DNA from: JAAUTT01 sp038213375 | GTDB lineage: Bacteria > Bacteroidota > Bacteroidia > Bacteroidales > JAAUTT01 | Length of the DNA stretch: 64,000 nucleotides | Assembly: GCA_038213375.1 (NCBI GenBank) | Contig: JBBQTB010000004.1 | Coordinates: 1-64,000 of the forward strand | Reading direction: 5' to 3' | Shown: positions 8,137 to 16,896 of the stretch, piece after piece | Position numbering within the stretch: position 1 is the first letter of the stretch | Layout: every line of letters begins with the position of its first letter | Position numbers and translations under genes: made by a program | The notes under the pieces: generated by a model | Databases searched by the model: none | Seen by the model: the letters and a program-made list of their open reading frames with translations, nothing else | Told to the model about the DNA's origin: nothing

Positions 8137-8222
8137 ATTGAAGCAAATCACAATAAGGATTATTCCGTAATGAAGATTTTACTTCAATAGTTTTTGCCCT
8201 TGTACTTAACAGGGGCTTTTTT
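8137..8222 (+). ncRNA. tracrRNA
   Basis: The tracrRNA pairs with the repeat part of the crRNA and is bound by Cas9. The anti-repeat TTGAAGCAAATCACAA (8138-8153) is the reverse complement of the 5' half of the CRISPR repeat with one base missing. It is followed by AAGGATTATTCCGT, the nexus-like sequence typical of Bacteroidota tracrRNAs. Next come a small hairpin TGAAG-ATTTTA-CTTCA (8171-8186) and a terminator (8196-8222). The gene is divergent from cas9, whose start codon is only about 30 bases away. The 5' end is inferred from the TATCTTTG box and may be a few bases further right. Confidence 0.9.
8196..8222 (+). terminator. tracrRNA terminator
   Basis: GCCCTTGT (8196-8203) and ACAGGGGC (8209-8216) form an 8-bp stem with one G-U pair and an ACTTA loop, followed by six T (8217-8222): a classical intrinsic terminator. 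Confidence 0.85.
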
Positions 8223-8798
8223 ATATCTCCCTAAAAGTAAACAATCTCCCTTTCGATTACAACTTTTATTTAATTCTAAGTTGCCAAGTTGTAATTTCCC
8301 ATAACTCATTAATTAAAAATACGGTAATAAGGACAATAAAGAGAAATATTTCTTTTAACTACTAAGGTCTTTTGTGGAATACGGATTTGGTGATAGTTGA
8401 AAAAATATCGTAGATTTGATTCTACCTATTTTTCTAAATGCCTAATCGTCTTCAGCTTAAATAACCTAAATCGTCACTTTAAGTTAATTTTATTTAATTA
8501 TATCTTCTTCGTAAAATAGAACTGGATTATTTGGTTCTCTGGTTATCATTTTTTAAACAGTGCTAAACAATGGCAATTATTTTTTGTTATATCAGAAAAT
8601 CCAGACATAAGGCAAGTTAAATGGATAAGGTTTATGTTGCTCAAATAAACTACAATAAAGGTTAATATTCAGATTATTAAATAGATATTTTTATTAAAAA
8701 CTCTTAAGCTGATTTATAAAAAATTTAAAACAATAAACAGGTAAAAACCTTATAGATAAACAGAAACTACAAAACAAAAAACGCAAACAGTTACCACT
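8223..8798. other. Intergenic region and leader before actA
   Basis: No gene is seen in these 576 A+T-rich bases. A 10-bp inverted repeat ATTACAACTT (8256-8265 with 8286-8295) lies near the left end. A promoter candidate lies at 8386-8418. If it drives actA, the mRNA has an untranslated leader of roughly 370 bases. Confidence 0.5.
8386..8418 (+). promoter_or_regulatory. Putative promoter for the alternative complex III operon
   Basis: TTTG (8386-8389) and TAGATTTG (8411-8418) are spaced by 21 bases, fitting the Bacteroidota -33/-7 consensus. It is 380 bases upstream of actA; no equally good candidate was seen closer. Confidence 0.4.
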
Positions 8799-9932
8799 AT
8801 GATGTTTAGAATTATCTTGCCTTTTTTTTCGTTATTCTACTTTTTAGTCAACCCCGTTTATGCTCAAAATGATTCTTTATTAAAAGCATCATCAAAAAAA
8901 GTTGCCGAAAACTCCCCAAACGATATCCGAATAGGAGAAAGGATTTTTCATGGTTTTGTTCCATCTCCCACAAAAACCATCAATTGTGCATCTTGCCATA
9001 ATGTAGGCCGCATCGATACCTTAAATTGGAATCCATCTGCTTTGGATTTGGCTTTGAAATATGCGAAAAAAGATCTGGCATCTTTTAAATCGGCAATTAT
9101 GCAACCAACCGGAAACGTAATGTCGCAAATCCACGAAAATCTGGAATTAAATGACGAACAAATCCGTCAGGTAAAAAGTTATCTCACCGAATTGGCTAAA
9201 AAAGGAGAAGAGCCGGCCAAACCGCTTCTTACAAACCGTATTATTTTTATATTACTGATTTTGCTTTTCCTGCTGGCTTTTATTGATTTTGCAATTACTC
9301 ATAAGGTTAAGATAATGGGAGTTCACTTGATTGTGCTTTTACTAACTGCTATTTTTATAACAAAGTACATAGTAACTTCGGCAATAGATTTAGGCCGTTC
9401 ACAAAATTATCAGCCTGATCAGCCAATAAAATTTTCGCATAAGGTGCATGCCGGGCAAAATCAAACCAGTTGTTTGTATTGCCATTTTAATGCTGAACAA
9501 AGCAAAGCTGCAGGAATTCCTCCCGCCAACGTGTGTGCAAATTGCCACGTAATTGTAAAAGATGGTAGCAGAAGTGGAAAATTTGAGATTGCTAAAATTT
9601 ATCAGGCACTTGATAACAATAAACGAATCGAATGGATAAAAGTACATAATTTACCCGATCACGTGTATTTCAATCATGCTCAGCATGTAGTGGCAGGTAA
9701 AATAGATTGCAAACAATGCCATGGAGATGTTGCATCAATGGATCAAATTGTGCAGGTTAAAGATTTATCTATGGGATGGTGCGTCAACTGCCATCGTGAG
9801 ACCGGCGTTCAATTTGCCAATAAATTTTATGGAAAATACGAACAGCTCCATAAAGACTTAAAAGATGGAAAGATAGATAAGGTTACTGTTGAGAAAATTG
9901 GTGGTACTGATTGTATGAAGTGTCACTATTAA
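8799..9932 (+). CDS. actA: Alternative complex III subunit ActA, multiheme cytochrome c
   Basis: ActA is the periplasmic multiheme cytochrome that carries electrons through alternative complex III (quinol:cytochrome c/oxidase oxidoreductase). The 377-aa protein begins with a signal peptide (about 1-22, ending VYAQ). A monoheme domain follows (CASCH 63-67), then two membrane helices (about 147-195), then a five-heme region with CLYCH (225), CANCH (246), CKQCH (304), CVNCH (328) and CMKCH (372). That is six heme motifs, against five in the classical ActA of Rhodothermus. It is the first gene of the operon; actB starts 12 bases after its stop. Confidence 0.93.
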   Translation: MMFRIILPFFSLFYFLVNPVYAQNDSLLKASSKKVAENSPNDIRIGERIFHGFVPSPTKTINCASCHNVGRIDTLNWNPSALDLALKYAKKDLASFKSAIMQPTGNVMSQIHENLELNDEQIRQVKSYLTELAKKGEEPAKPLLTNRIIFILLILLFLLAFIDFAITHKVKIMGVHLIVLLLTAIFITKYIVTSAIDLGRSQNYQPDQPIKFSHKVHAGQNQTSCLYCHFNAEQSKAAGIPPANVCANCHVIVKDGSRSGKFEIAKIYQALDNNKRIEWIKVHNLPDHVYFNHAQHVVAGKIDCKQCHGDVASMDQIVQVKDLSMGWCVNCHRETGVQFANKFYGKYEQLHKDLKDGKIDKVTVEKIGGTDCMKCHY

Positions 9933-9944
9933 AACTTGCTTTAA

Positions 9945-12896
9945 ATGGAAAAATACTGGCGAAGTATCGATGAAATTGAAAATGGGCCTGTTAAGGACAA
10001 AAATAATCTTGAGGAAGAATCCCATAATAATGAAGTGATTGGATTACTTGAAGGGATACCTTTTAAGACTTCAGCCTCACGCCGCGATTTTTTAAAAGTG
10101 ATGAGTTATAGCGTGGCTTCAGCAGCCTTGTTATCAGCTTGCCAGAAGCCGATTCAACATGCTATTCCATTTCTCATTCAGCCTTCAGATATAGTGCCTG
10201 GGAAAGCATCACATTATGCATCCACTTTTATTGACGGGAACGAATTTTGTCCCATTGTGGTAAAAGTGCGTGACGGTCGTCCGATAAAACTGGAAGGCAA
10301 TGAATTGTATAAATATACAAGGGGGGGCACTTCTGCGCGGGTACAGGCCTCCATTTTAAGCCTTTATGATAATGCACGCATTAAAAATCCTTCATGGAAA
10401 AACAAAGCCATTCAATGGATAGACGCTGACAAAGAGATAGTAGCAGGTTTGGAAAAAATCAAACGTACCGGGCAGGATATAGTTCTTTTGACATCTACTA
10501 TTTTTAGTCCGTCGACCTTAAAAACAATTGAAGATTTCAAATCACATTATCCAAATGCAAAAGTTGTTAATTATGATGTAGTATCTTATTCGGGTATTGC
10601 AGACGCTTACAAGGAAAACACAGGCAAAACAGGTATCCCTTATCCTCTTTTTAACAAGGCTGATGTAATTGTAAATTTTGGTGCTGATTTTCTGGGTACG
10701 TGGCTGCTTCCAACTGAGTTTACCCTTGCTTATGTATCGAAAAGAAAGGTAGAGAAAGGTACCTACAAAATGAGCCGGCATATCCAGTTCGAATCTAATC
10801 TTTCTCTTACCGGCAGCAATGCTGATGAACGTATTCAAATAAAGCCCTCCGAGGAACTGATCATTCTTGCCAATCTCTATAATTTAATTGCCTCCACACA
10901 AGGAGCGGAGCTTTTGAGTGTTGCTCCATTAACCGATGATTTTAAATTAGAAAAAATTTCAAATGAACTTTTGAGTAATAAAGGTAAATCGCTTGTGCTT
11001 TCCGGTTCAAACGATATTACTATTCAAAAGATAATTATTGCCATCAACGGACTGCTCAATAATTATGGACATACATTCGATTTAGACAAACCTATACTGA
11101 TCAAGCGAGGTTCGGACAAGGAAATGTTCGAATTGGTTGACAACATGAATGCCGGAAAAGTTGGCGCAATTTTCTTTAATAATGCTAATCCTTGCCACGA
11201 TTATTATGCCTCTGGTGAATTTATAAAAGCACTTGAAAAAGTTGATTTGAAAATTTCCTTCTCCGGTTTCCCGGATGAAACAATGCCCTATTGTGATTTT
11301 GTTTGTCCTGATCATCATTTCCTCGAATCATGGAACGATTTTGAGCCCCGAACCGGAATTTATAGTATTTCTCAACCTTGCATCCATCATCTTTTCAACA
11401 CCCGACCCATACAGGAAAGCCTATTGACATGGGCTGATAAACCAATTAAATGGGATGAATATATGAAGAGTCATTGGGAAAAAGTGATCTATTTAAAACA
11501 AAACGGAAAAAATGATTTTGAATCATTCTGGATAGAAACTTTACAAAATGGCTATTTGGAAACTACCGAAATGGAAAAATTAACAGTACTTAAAGTTTCA
11601 GGTATTAAGGAAATAGCATTGAAAATTGAGGCTTCTAAATCCACAGAATTGCAGCTTGTTGTGCCCATCGCAATTGCTTCCGGTTTTCATTCCAACAACC
11701 CATGGTTACAGGAACTGCCCGATCCTATTTCGAGAGTTACCTGGGATAACTACGCATCAATTTCGCCAAAATTCGCAAACGAAAAGAATTTAAAAACAGG
11801 CGACGTCATCATGGTAGACAATAAAATTGAAATACCGGTGGTAGTGCAGCCTGGTCAGACTTATGGCGTAATTTCTGTAGCGCTTAACTATGGCCGGATT
11901 AAAGTTGGCAAGGTAGCGGAAGATGTAGGAGTAAACATGTACCCATTTGTACACAAGCAAAACAATAATTTACAATATTTCCAAGCTGATATTAGCATCC
12001 ATAAAACGGGAAAAACAGTAACACTTGCCCAGACACAAACCCACCATACCATGGAAGGAAGGGAGATTGTGAGGGAAACTACGCTGACCAAATATGCAGA
12101 TAAACCCAACGCCGGCAATGAGGCTCATGAGGAATTTGACAAAACTCACCAAACACTTTACCCTGAGCGTAAATACGATAGTTTTCATTGGGGGCTTGGT
12201 ATTGATTTAAATTCGTGTATAGGTTGCGGAGCTTGTACCATAGCTTGTCAGGTCGAAAACAATGTGGCCGTTGTTGGTAAGGAACAAGTTACTAAACGAC
12301 GTATCATGCATTGGATCAGAGTAGACAGATATTATACAGGTCCACCCGAAAAGCCATCGGTATTATTTCAGCCTGTGATGTGTCAACATTGCGACAATGC
12401 CCCTTGTGAGAATGTTTGTCCCGTTGCGGCTACAACCCACAGTAGCGAAGGTCTTAACCAAATGACTTATAACCGGTGTTTGGGTACGCGCTATTGCATC
12501 AACAACTGTCCATATAAAGTACGCCGTTTCAACTGGCTCAAATTTGCAGATAATCCAAAGTTCGATTATAACCAGAATTCACAATTGGGAAAGATGGTTT
12601 TAAATCCCGATGTGGTTGTTCGAGAAAGAGGAGTAGTAGAAAAATGCACTTTTTGTGTTCAGCGTATTCAGGATAAAAAACTAACTGCCAAACTTGAGAA
12701 CCGGACTCTTAAAGATGGAGAGGTTCAACCGGCATGTGTTCAATCCTGTCCGGCAGAGGCTATGACTTTTGGCGACCTGAATGATCAGCATAGCAATATT
12801 TTTAAAGTGTATGCTAATGAACGAAATTATCATTTGCTCGAGGAACTTCATACATTGCCTAAAGTAGGGTATTTAACGAAGGTGAGAAATACATAA
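9945..12896 (+). CDS. actB: Alternative complex III subunit ActB, molybdopterin-like/Fe-S protein
   Basis: ActB is the large periplasmic subunit that passes electrons from quinol to the hemes. The 983-aa protein has a Tat motif SRRDFLKV (about 45-52) followed by LLSAC (Cys66), which may be lipidated. The middle resembles molybdopterin oxidoreductases, a domain that in this family has lost the cofactor. From residue 758 there is a ferredoxin domain: CIGCGACTIAC, CQHCDNAPCENVCP, CLGTRYCINNCP and CTFCVQRI...CVQSCP. In the third motif the second Cys is Thr, as expected for the single [3Fe-4S] cluster among three [4Fe-4S]. It stands between actA and actC. Confidence 0.95.
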   Translation: MEKYWRSIDEIENGPVKDKNNLEEESHNNEVIGLLEGIPFKTSASRRDFLKVMSYSVASAALLSACQKPIQHAIPFLIQPSDIVPGKASHYASTFIDGNEFCPIVVKVRDGRPIKLEGNELYKYTRGGTSARVQASILSLYDNARIKNPSWKNKAIQWIDADKEIVAGLEKIKRTGQDIVLLTSTIFSPSTLKTIEDFKSHYPNAKVVNYDVVSYSGIADAYKENTGKTGIPYPLFNKADVIVNFGADFLGTWLLPTEFTLAYVSKRKVEKGTYKMSRHIQFESNLSLTGSNADERIQIKPSEELIILANLYNLIASTQGAELLSVAPLTDDFKLEKISNELLSNKGKSLVLSGSNDITIQKIIIAINGLLNNYGHTFDLDKPILIKRGSDKEMFELVDNMNAGKVGAIFFNNANPCHDYYASGEFIKALEKVDLKISFSGFPDETMPYCDFVCPDHHFLESWNDFEPRTGIYSISQPCIHHLFNTRPIQESLLTWADKPIKWDEYMKSHWEKVIYLKQNGKNDFESFWIETLQNGYLETTEMEKLTVLKVSGIKEIALKIEASKSTELQLVVPIAIASGFHSNNPWLQELPDPISRVTWDNYASISPKFANEKNLKTGDVIMVDNKIEIPVVVQPGQTYGVISVALNYGRIKVGKVAEDVGVNMYPFVHKQNNNLQYFQADISIHKTGKTVTLAQTQTHHTMEGREIVRETTLTKYADKPNAGNEAHEEFDKTHQTLYPERKYDSFHWGLGIDLNSCIGCGACTIACQVENNVAVVGKEQVTKRRIMHWIRVDRYYTGPPEKPSVLFQPVMCQHCDNAPCENVCPVAATTHSSEGLNQMTYNRCLGTRYCINNCPYKVRRFNWLKFADNPKFDYNQNSQLGKMVLNPDVVVRERGVVEKCTFCVQRIQDKKLTAKLENRTLKDGEVQPACVQSCPAEAMTFGDLNDQHSNIFKVYANERNYHLLEELHTLPKVGYLTKVRNT

Positions 12897-12984
12897 AGAC
12901 AGTGAAATAGATAGAAATATAGTGAAATATGTTTTTCTATTGTATCTTAATTTTTAAATTACGTTTTTAGAACGATTTAAGTAT

Positions 12985-14364
12985 ATGTACATCACAAAAG
13001 TAAGAGGTGAATTAATAAACGGCAATAAGACTCTTGGAGATATTACCAGTGATATATTGCGCCCTATTGAATCGGAAGCGCCAATATGGTGGTATGTCGC
13101 CATGGCCCTAAGTTCACTTGCCGTTATATGGGGCGTATATTCAATGTATGTAACTGTTGCATTTGGTATTGGAATGTGGAACCTTAACAACAGTGTAGGT
13201 TGGGGATGGGATATTATCAACTTCGTATGGTGGATAGGTATTGGACATGCCGGCACTGCTTTTTCGATATTTTTATTGATACTCCGCCAAAAATGGCGTA
13301 CCTCTATCAATCGTGCTGCTGAAGCAATGACAGTATTTGCAGTTATTTGTGCCGGTTTATTCCCTGCCTTGCATATGGGTCGTGTATGGGATGCATTTTA
13401 TATTTTCCCGTATCCCAATACACGCGGGCCTCTTTGGGTAAATTTCAACTCTCCCCTATTTTGGGACTTTACGGCTATTTCAGCCTATCTTACAATTTCA
13501 GCCTCATTTTGGTATCTTGGTATGCTCCCCGACTTTGGCACCATCAGAGACCGGACAAAATCGAAAACCAGAAAGGCGATTTATGGATTTTTTGCAATGG
13601 GTTGGACCGGTTCATCACGCAATTGGCAGCGGTACGAAGCATTAGCTTTTATTTTGGGAGGAATGGCTGCGGTTCTTGTAGTTTCGGTGCATTCCATAGT
13701 TTCAACTGATTTTGCTTCTTCTGTTGAACCAGGATGGCACACCACTATTTTCCCACCGTATTTTGTGGTTGGAGCCATATTCTCGGGCTTTGCCATGGTT
13801 ATGACATTGATGATCATTATTCGTAAAGCTTACAAGCTTCAGGATTATATTACTGATTCTCACCTGAATGCCACCGCAAAAATTCTCACATTTGTAAGTC
13901 TGATCATGGGAACAGCTTATGTAACAGAAATATTTATAGCTTGGTATTCAGGCAATAAGTACGAAATATTTACTTTTTTTCATAACCGTATTACGGGAGA
14001 TTATGCTCCTCAATTTTGGGCAATGTTCATTTGCAATGCCATCATTCCTCAACTTTTTTGGTTTAAAAAAGTACGTAAAAGTCTGGCCATGCTTTTCATT
14101 ATTTCCATTATCATCAATATCGGGATGTGGTTTGAACGTTACAACATTATCGTAACCAGTTTGGCCAAAGATTATTTACCATCGAGCTGGGCGACTTATA
14201 GTCCTTCAATTGTTGAAGTTGGTGTGTTTGTGGGAACTATTGGAATATTTTCAACAGGTGTATTGCTTTTCTTCAGATATATCCCAATGTTGGCAATTAG
14301 TGAACTGAAAACGGTTTTGCATGCCGGGGAAGATAACGAACGCGTGGAAACTCATACTAAATAA
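12985..14364 (+). CDS. actC: Alternative complex III subunit ActC, NrfD/PsrC-like quinol-binding protein
   Basis: ActC is an integral membrane protein of the NrfD/PsrC family that oxidises menaquinol at the periplasmic side. The 459-aa sequence has about ten hydrophobic segments, with the family-typical WWIGIGHAGTAFS and AGLFPALHMGRVWDAFYIFPYPN. It begins 88 bases after actB; actD follows after five bases. The paralog at 24286-25593 belongs to the second, smaller module. Confidence 0.95.
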   Translation: MYITKVRGELINGNKTLGDITSDILRPIESEAPIWWYVAMALSSLAVIWGVYSMYVTVAFGIGMWNLNNSVGWGWDIINFVWWIGIGHAGTAFSIFLLILRQKWRTSINRAAEAMTVFAVICAGLFPALHMGRVWDAFYIFPYPNTRGPLWVNFNSPLFWDFTAISAYLTISASFWYLGMLPDFGTIRDRTKSKTRKAIYGFFAMGWTGSSRNWQRYEALAFILGGMAAVLVVSVHSIVSTDFASSVEPGWHTTIFPPYFVVGAIFSGFAMVMTLMIIIRKAYKLQDYITDSHLNATAKILTFVSLIMGTAYVTEIFIAWYSGNKYEIFTFFHNRITGDYAPQFWAMFICNAIIPQLFWFKKVRKSLAMLFIISIIINIGMWFERYNIIVTSLAKDYLPSSWATYSPSIVEVGVFVGTIGIFSTGVLLFFRYIPMLAISELKTVLHAGEDNERVETHTK

Positions 14365-14369
14365 TATCC

Positions 14370-14870
14370 ATGAAAATGGCCAGATATATTGGAGTTTTTG
14401 ACAATGAAGCTTTGTTCGACAAAGCAGTTAAGAATTTGACGGATTCAAAAATTGAAATAGATGAAATATATGCGCCGGTGCCTGTTCATCACGCAGTAAA
14501 GGCTGTTGCAGGAAGTTCCAAACTCCCCATTATTGCCTATTTTTTGGGACTTGGGGCTATCGCATCGATTCTGTCATTTTTATATTATGCTGCTGTAATA
14601 AGCTGGCCACTTAATATTGGTGGTAAACCATCCAATTCGTTTCCTTCGTTTATTATTGTTACACTCGTACTTACTATATTAACTGTTACACTTTTAAGTC
14701 TTTTCGCTTTTTCGGTAAGCGCCAGGTTGTACCCTGGTAAAAAGGCCATTGTAATTGATGAAAGGGCTATGGACGATAAATTCATTATTGTTTTAACCGC
14801 AGATAAAGTGCCTGATGCCGAAAATATATTAAAACAAACCGGAGCAAATGAAGTTATTAATGAAATATAG
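14370..14870 (+). CDS. actD: Alternative complex III subunit ActD (DUF3341)
   Basis: ActD is a small membrane subunit of alternative complex III. The 166-aa protein starts with the DUF3341 pattern (GVFDNEALFDKAVKNL, then EIDEIYAPVPVH) on a soluble domain. Two membrane helices follow at about 52-72 and 90-115, and a further soluble part. The C-terminus resembles a domain that compares residues in repeats (DKFIIVLTADKVPDAE). Its end overlaps the start of actE, so translation is coupled. Confidence 0.93.
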   Translation: MKMARYIGVFDNEALFDKAVKNLTDSKIEIDEIYAPVPVHHAVKAVAGSSKLPIIAYFLGLGAIASILSFLYYAAVISWPLNIGGKPSNSFPSFIIVTLVLTILTVTLLSLFAFSVSARLYPGKKAIVIDERAMDDKFIIVLTADKVPDAENILKQTGANEVINEI

Positions 14871-15513
14871 ACTTTTTAACCGTAAAGTTCACCAATGGTT
14901 CACAAGGTTCTTTTGCCTGATAGCAATTGGTTGTCCTGCTTTACAATCGTGCGACAGGGACAAGAACAATCCGGGAAGAGATTATTTCCCGGATATGGCA
15001 TATTCCAAGGCTTATGAGACTTACGCACCAAATCCGAATTTCCCGGATGGGAAAACCTTGCAAGCTCCGGTTGAAGGCACTATTTCGAGGGAGGCAGAAC
15101 ACTATCCTTATAAAAAGATTGATTCTGACATACCCAAAGCAGCCAAAATGAAAAACCCATTATTGCCGGATACTGGAAACATTGCACGTGGAAAAATAGT
15201 TTATCAGAATATTTGTCTTCAGTGTCACGGTATAAATGCCGATGGAAAAGGCCATTTATATGTTTCCGGAAAATATCCTTATCCACCGGCTAACCTTGTA
15301 AGTCAAAAGATTATAAATAGAACCGATGGTGAAATGTACCATACAATTACAGTAGGATATGGCATTATGGGACCTCATGGCATTATTGTAAGACCCGATG
15401 ACAGATGGAAAACGATATTGTATGTAAGGAGTTTACAAAAGAAAACTCTGAACCATCCAATTGATGAAGGTTTGTTAAGTTCTAAATATCAACCTCTTAA
15501 AAAGGGGAAATAA
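14848..15513 (+). CDS. actE: Alternative complex III subunit ActE, monoheme cytochrome c lipoprotein
   Basis: ActE is the monoheme cytochrome c of the complex, probably the exit point toward the oxidase. The N-terminal stretch ends with the lipobox ALQSC, so it is probably lipid-anchored outside the inner membrane. The heme motif CLQCHGINADGKG lies mid-protein, and a downstream Met (GIMGPHG) may be the sixth ligand. Two start codons are possible, 14848 and 14860; both overlap actD by a few codons. The protein has 221 or 217 aa. A 210-base gap with a palindromic repeat separates it from actF. Confidence 0.92.
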   Translation: MKLLMKYRLFNRKVHQWFTRFFCLIAIGCPALQSCDRDKNNPGRDYFPDMAYSKAYETYAPNPNFPDGKTLQAPVEGTISREAEHYPYKKIDSDIPKAAKMKNPLLPDTGNIARGKIVYQNICLQCHGINADGKGHLYVSGKYPYPPANLVSQKIINRTDGEMYHTITVGYGIMGPHGIIVRPDDRWKTILYVRSLQKKTLNHPIDEGLLSSKYQPLKKGK

Positions 15514-15605
15514 ATGGTTTACGATGTATAAAAACTTAATTCAATTAATAAAAAACTATAGTCACCTGATAGGAATAAAGAAATTCTATATTTTTTAGAA
15601 ACTCT

Positions 15606-15697
15606 GTTCGACTAGGGCTCTGCCTTGGTCGATTTTACCACATCAGGCTGAAACCCGTTACAATATATCCGACTGAGGTAGAACCTCAGCCGAACAA
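15606..15697. repeat. Dispersed ~92-base palindromic element, copy 1
   Basis: The stretch starts TGTTCGACTAGGG and ends CCTCAGCCGAACA; the ends are imperfect inverted repeats. Its right part has a hairpin CTGAGGT-AGA-ACCTCAG (15673-15689). A second copy lies at 38936-39025; over the last 37 bases the two agree at 31 positions, and all six differences are C/T or G/A. It lies between actE and actF, inside the operon. It looks like a REP or MITE-type element. Confidence 0.65.
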
Positions 15698-15723
15698 AAA
15701 TAGGTTTAAAAGTCAACCAAACT

Positions 15724-16896
15724 ATGAAGGAACGAATTCATCTTTCAAAACCATTTCAAGCCATTTGTGGCATATGTATAGGCATTGGAATAGTTGCGCT
15801 CACATATGGCTTTATATCAGACCCTCAGCGCACCTGGGCCAACTATCTTTTAAATAACTTTTATTTTCTTTCATTAGCTATCGGTGCAGCTTTCTTTTTG
15901 GCAATTCAATCTATATCCCAGTCAGGTTGGTCGTCAGGTTTCAAGCGCATTCCCGAGGCAATGATGATGTATATTCCCATAGCGGGAATACTACTGCTTT
16001 TCTTGTATTTTGGTGTTCATCATTTATATCCGTGGTCACGTCCTGAAGTGGTAGCTGCAAGCGAATTAGTTCAGCATAGATCAGTTTACCTCAACATCCC
16101 GTTCTTTTTCGCACGGATCATTTTGTTTTTTTTGGTTTGGATCATACTTACACGTATTATTCGTAAGGCCTCTTTAAAGGAAGATGAAACTGGAGGATTA
16201 GAGAATTTTATCAAAATTGAATTGTTTTCAAAAATTTTCATTTTTGTATTAGCCATCACATTTTCAGCTATCGGATTTGATCTTATCATGTCAATAGATG
16301 TAAAATGGTTCAGCACTATATTCGCTTTAAAGAATTTCATTGCTGCCTTTTTACATAGTTCAGCAACCATATTTATTATCGTGTTGCTTTTAAATAGAAG
16401 AGGATATTTTGGCTTTTTTAATGTAAGCCACATACACGATTTTGCCCGTTACATTTTTATTCTTTCTATCGTTTACGGCTATTTCTGGTTTGCACAGTTT
16501 ATGCTTATCTGGTATGGCAATATCCCGGAGGAAACCATATATTTCGCCAAACGGTGGACATCCGAATGGCAACCCATTTGGGCTTTAGATATTATCATCA
16601 ACTGGGCAATTCCCTTTTTTGTATTACTTCCTGTAAACACAAGCCGAAACAAATGGGTAGTTCTTATAGTTGCATTAATACTTGTAACCGGCCAGTGGAT
16701 TGATTTATTTGTCGAGATCTTCCCAGGTACTTTAGGTAATAGCAATATCGGTATCATTGAAATTGGCGCTTTTATTGGTTTTGCAGGGTTGTTTGGTTTA
16801 GTTACCGGATATCATCTATCCAAAGCGGCGCTTGTTCCTAAAAATCATCCTTTAATCGAAGAAAGTTATCAACATCATTTTGAATCATATATTTAA
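15724..16896 (+). CDS. actF: Alternative complex III subunit ActF, NrfD-like membrane protein
   Basis: ActF is the second polytopic membrane subunit of alternative complex III, related to ActC/NrfD. The 390-aa protein has about ten hydrophobic segments, with PQRTWANYLLNNFYFLSLAIGAAFF near the N-terminus and YGYFWFAQFMLIWYGNIPEET toward the C-terminus, both typical of ActF. The next gene overlaps its end by 17 bases. The gap before it (210 bases) contains a palindromic element that may alter expression of the downstream genes relative to actA-E. Confidence 0.93.
   Translation: MKERIHLSKPFQAICGICIGIGIVALTYGFISDPQRTWANYLLNNFYFLSLAIGAAFFLAIQSISQSGWSSGFKRIPEAMMMYIPIAGILLLFLYFGVHHLYPWSRPEVVAASELVQHRSVYLNIPFFFARIILFFLVWIILTRIIRKASLKEDETGGLENFIKIELFSKIFIFVLAITFSAIGFDLIMSIDVKWFSTIFALKNFIAAFLHSSATIFIIVLLLNRRGYFGFFNVSHIHDFARYIFILSIVYGYFWFAQFMLIWYGNIPEETIYFAKRWTSEWQPIWALDIIINWAIPFFVLLPVNTSRNKWVVLIVALILVTGQWIDLFVEIFPGTLGNSNIGIIEIGAFIGFAGLFGLVTGYHLSKAALVPKNHPLIEESYQHHFESYI

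Noticed and set aside
1..8222. Type II-A or II-B classification
   Set aside because: There is no csn2 or cas4 gene between cas2 and the array or on the other side of cas9; repeat and Cas9 features fit II-C.
12954..13310. A 118-codon frame on the minus strand opposite actC
   Set aside because: It is antisense to a clear membrane protein gene with conserved family motifs.
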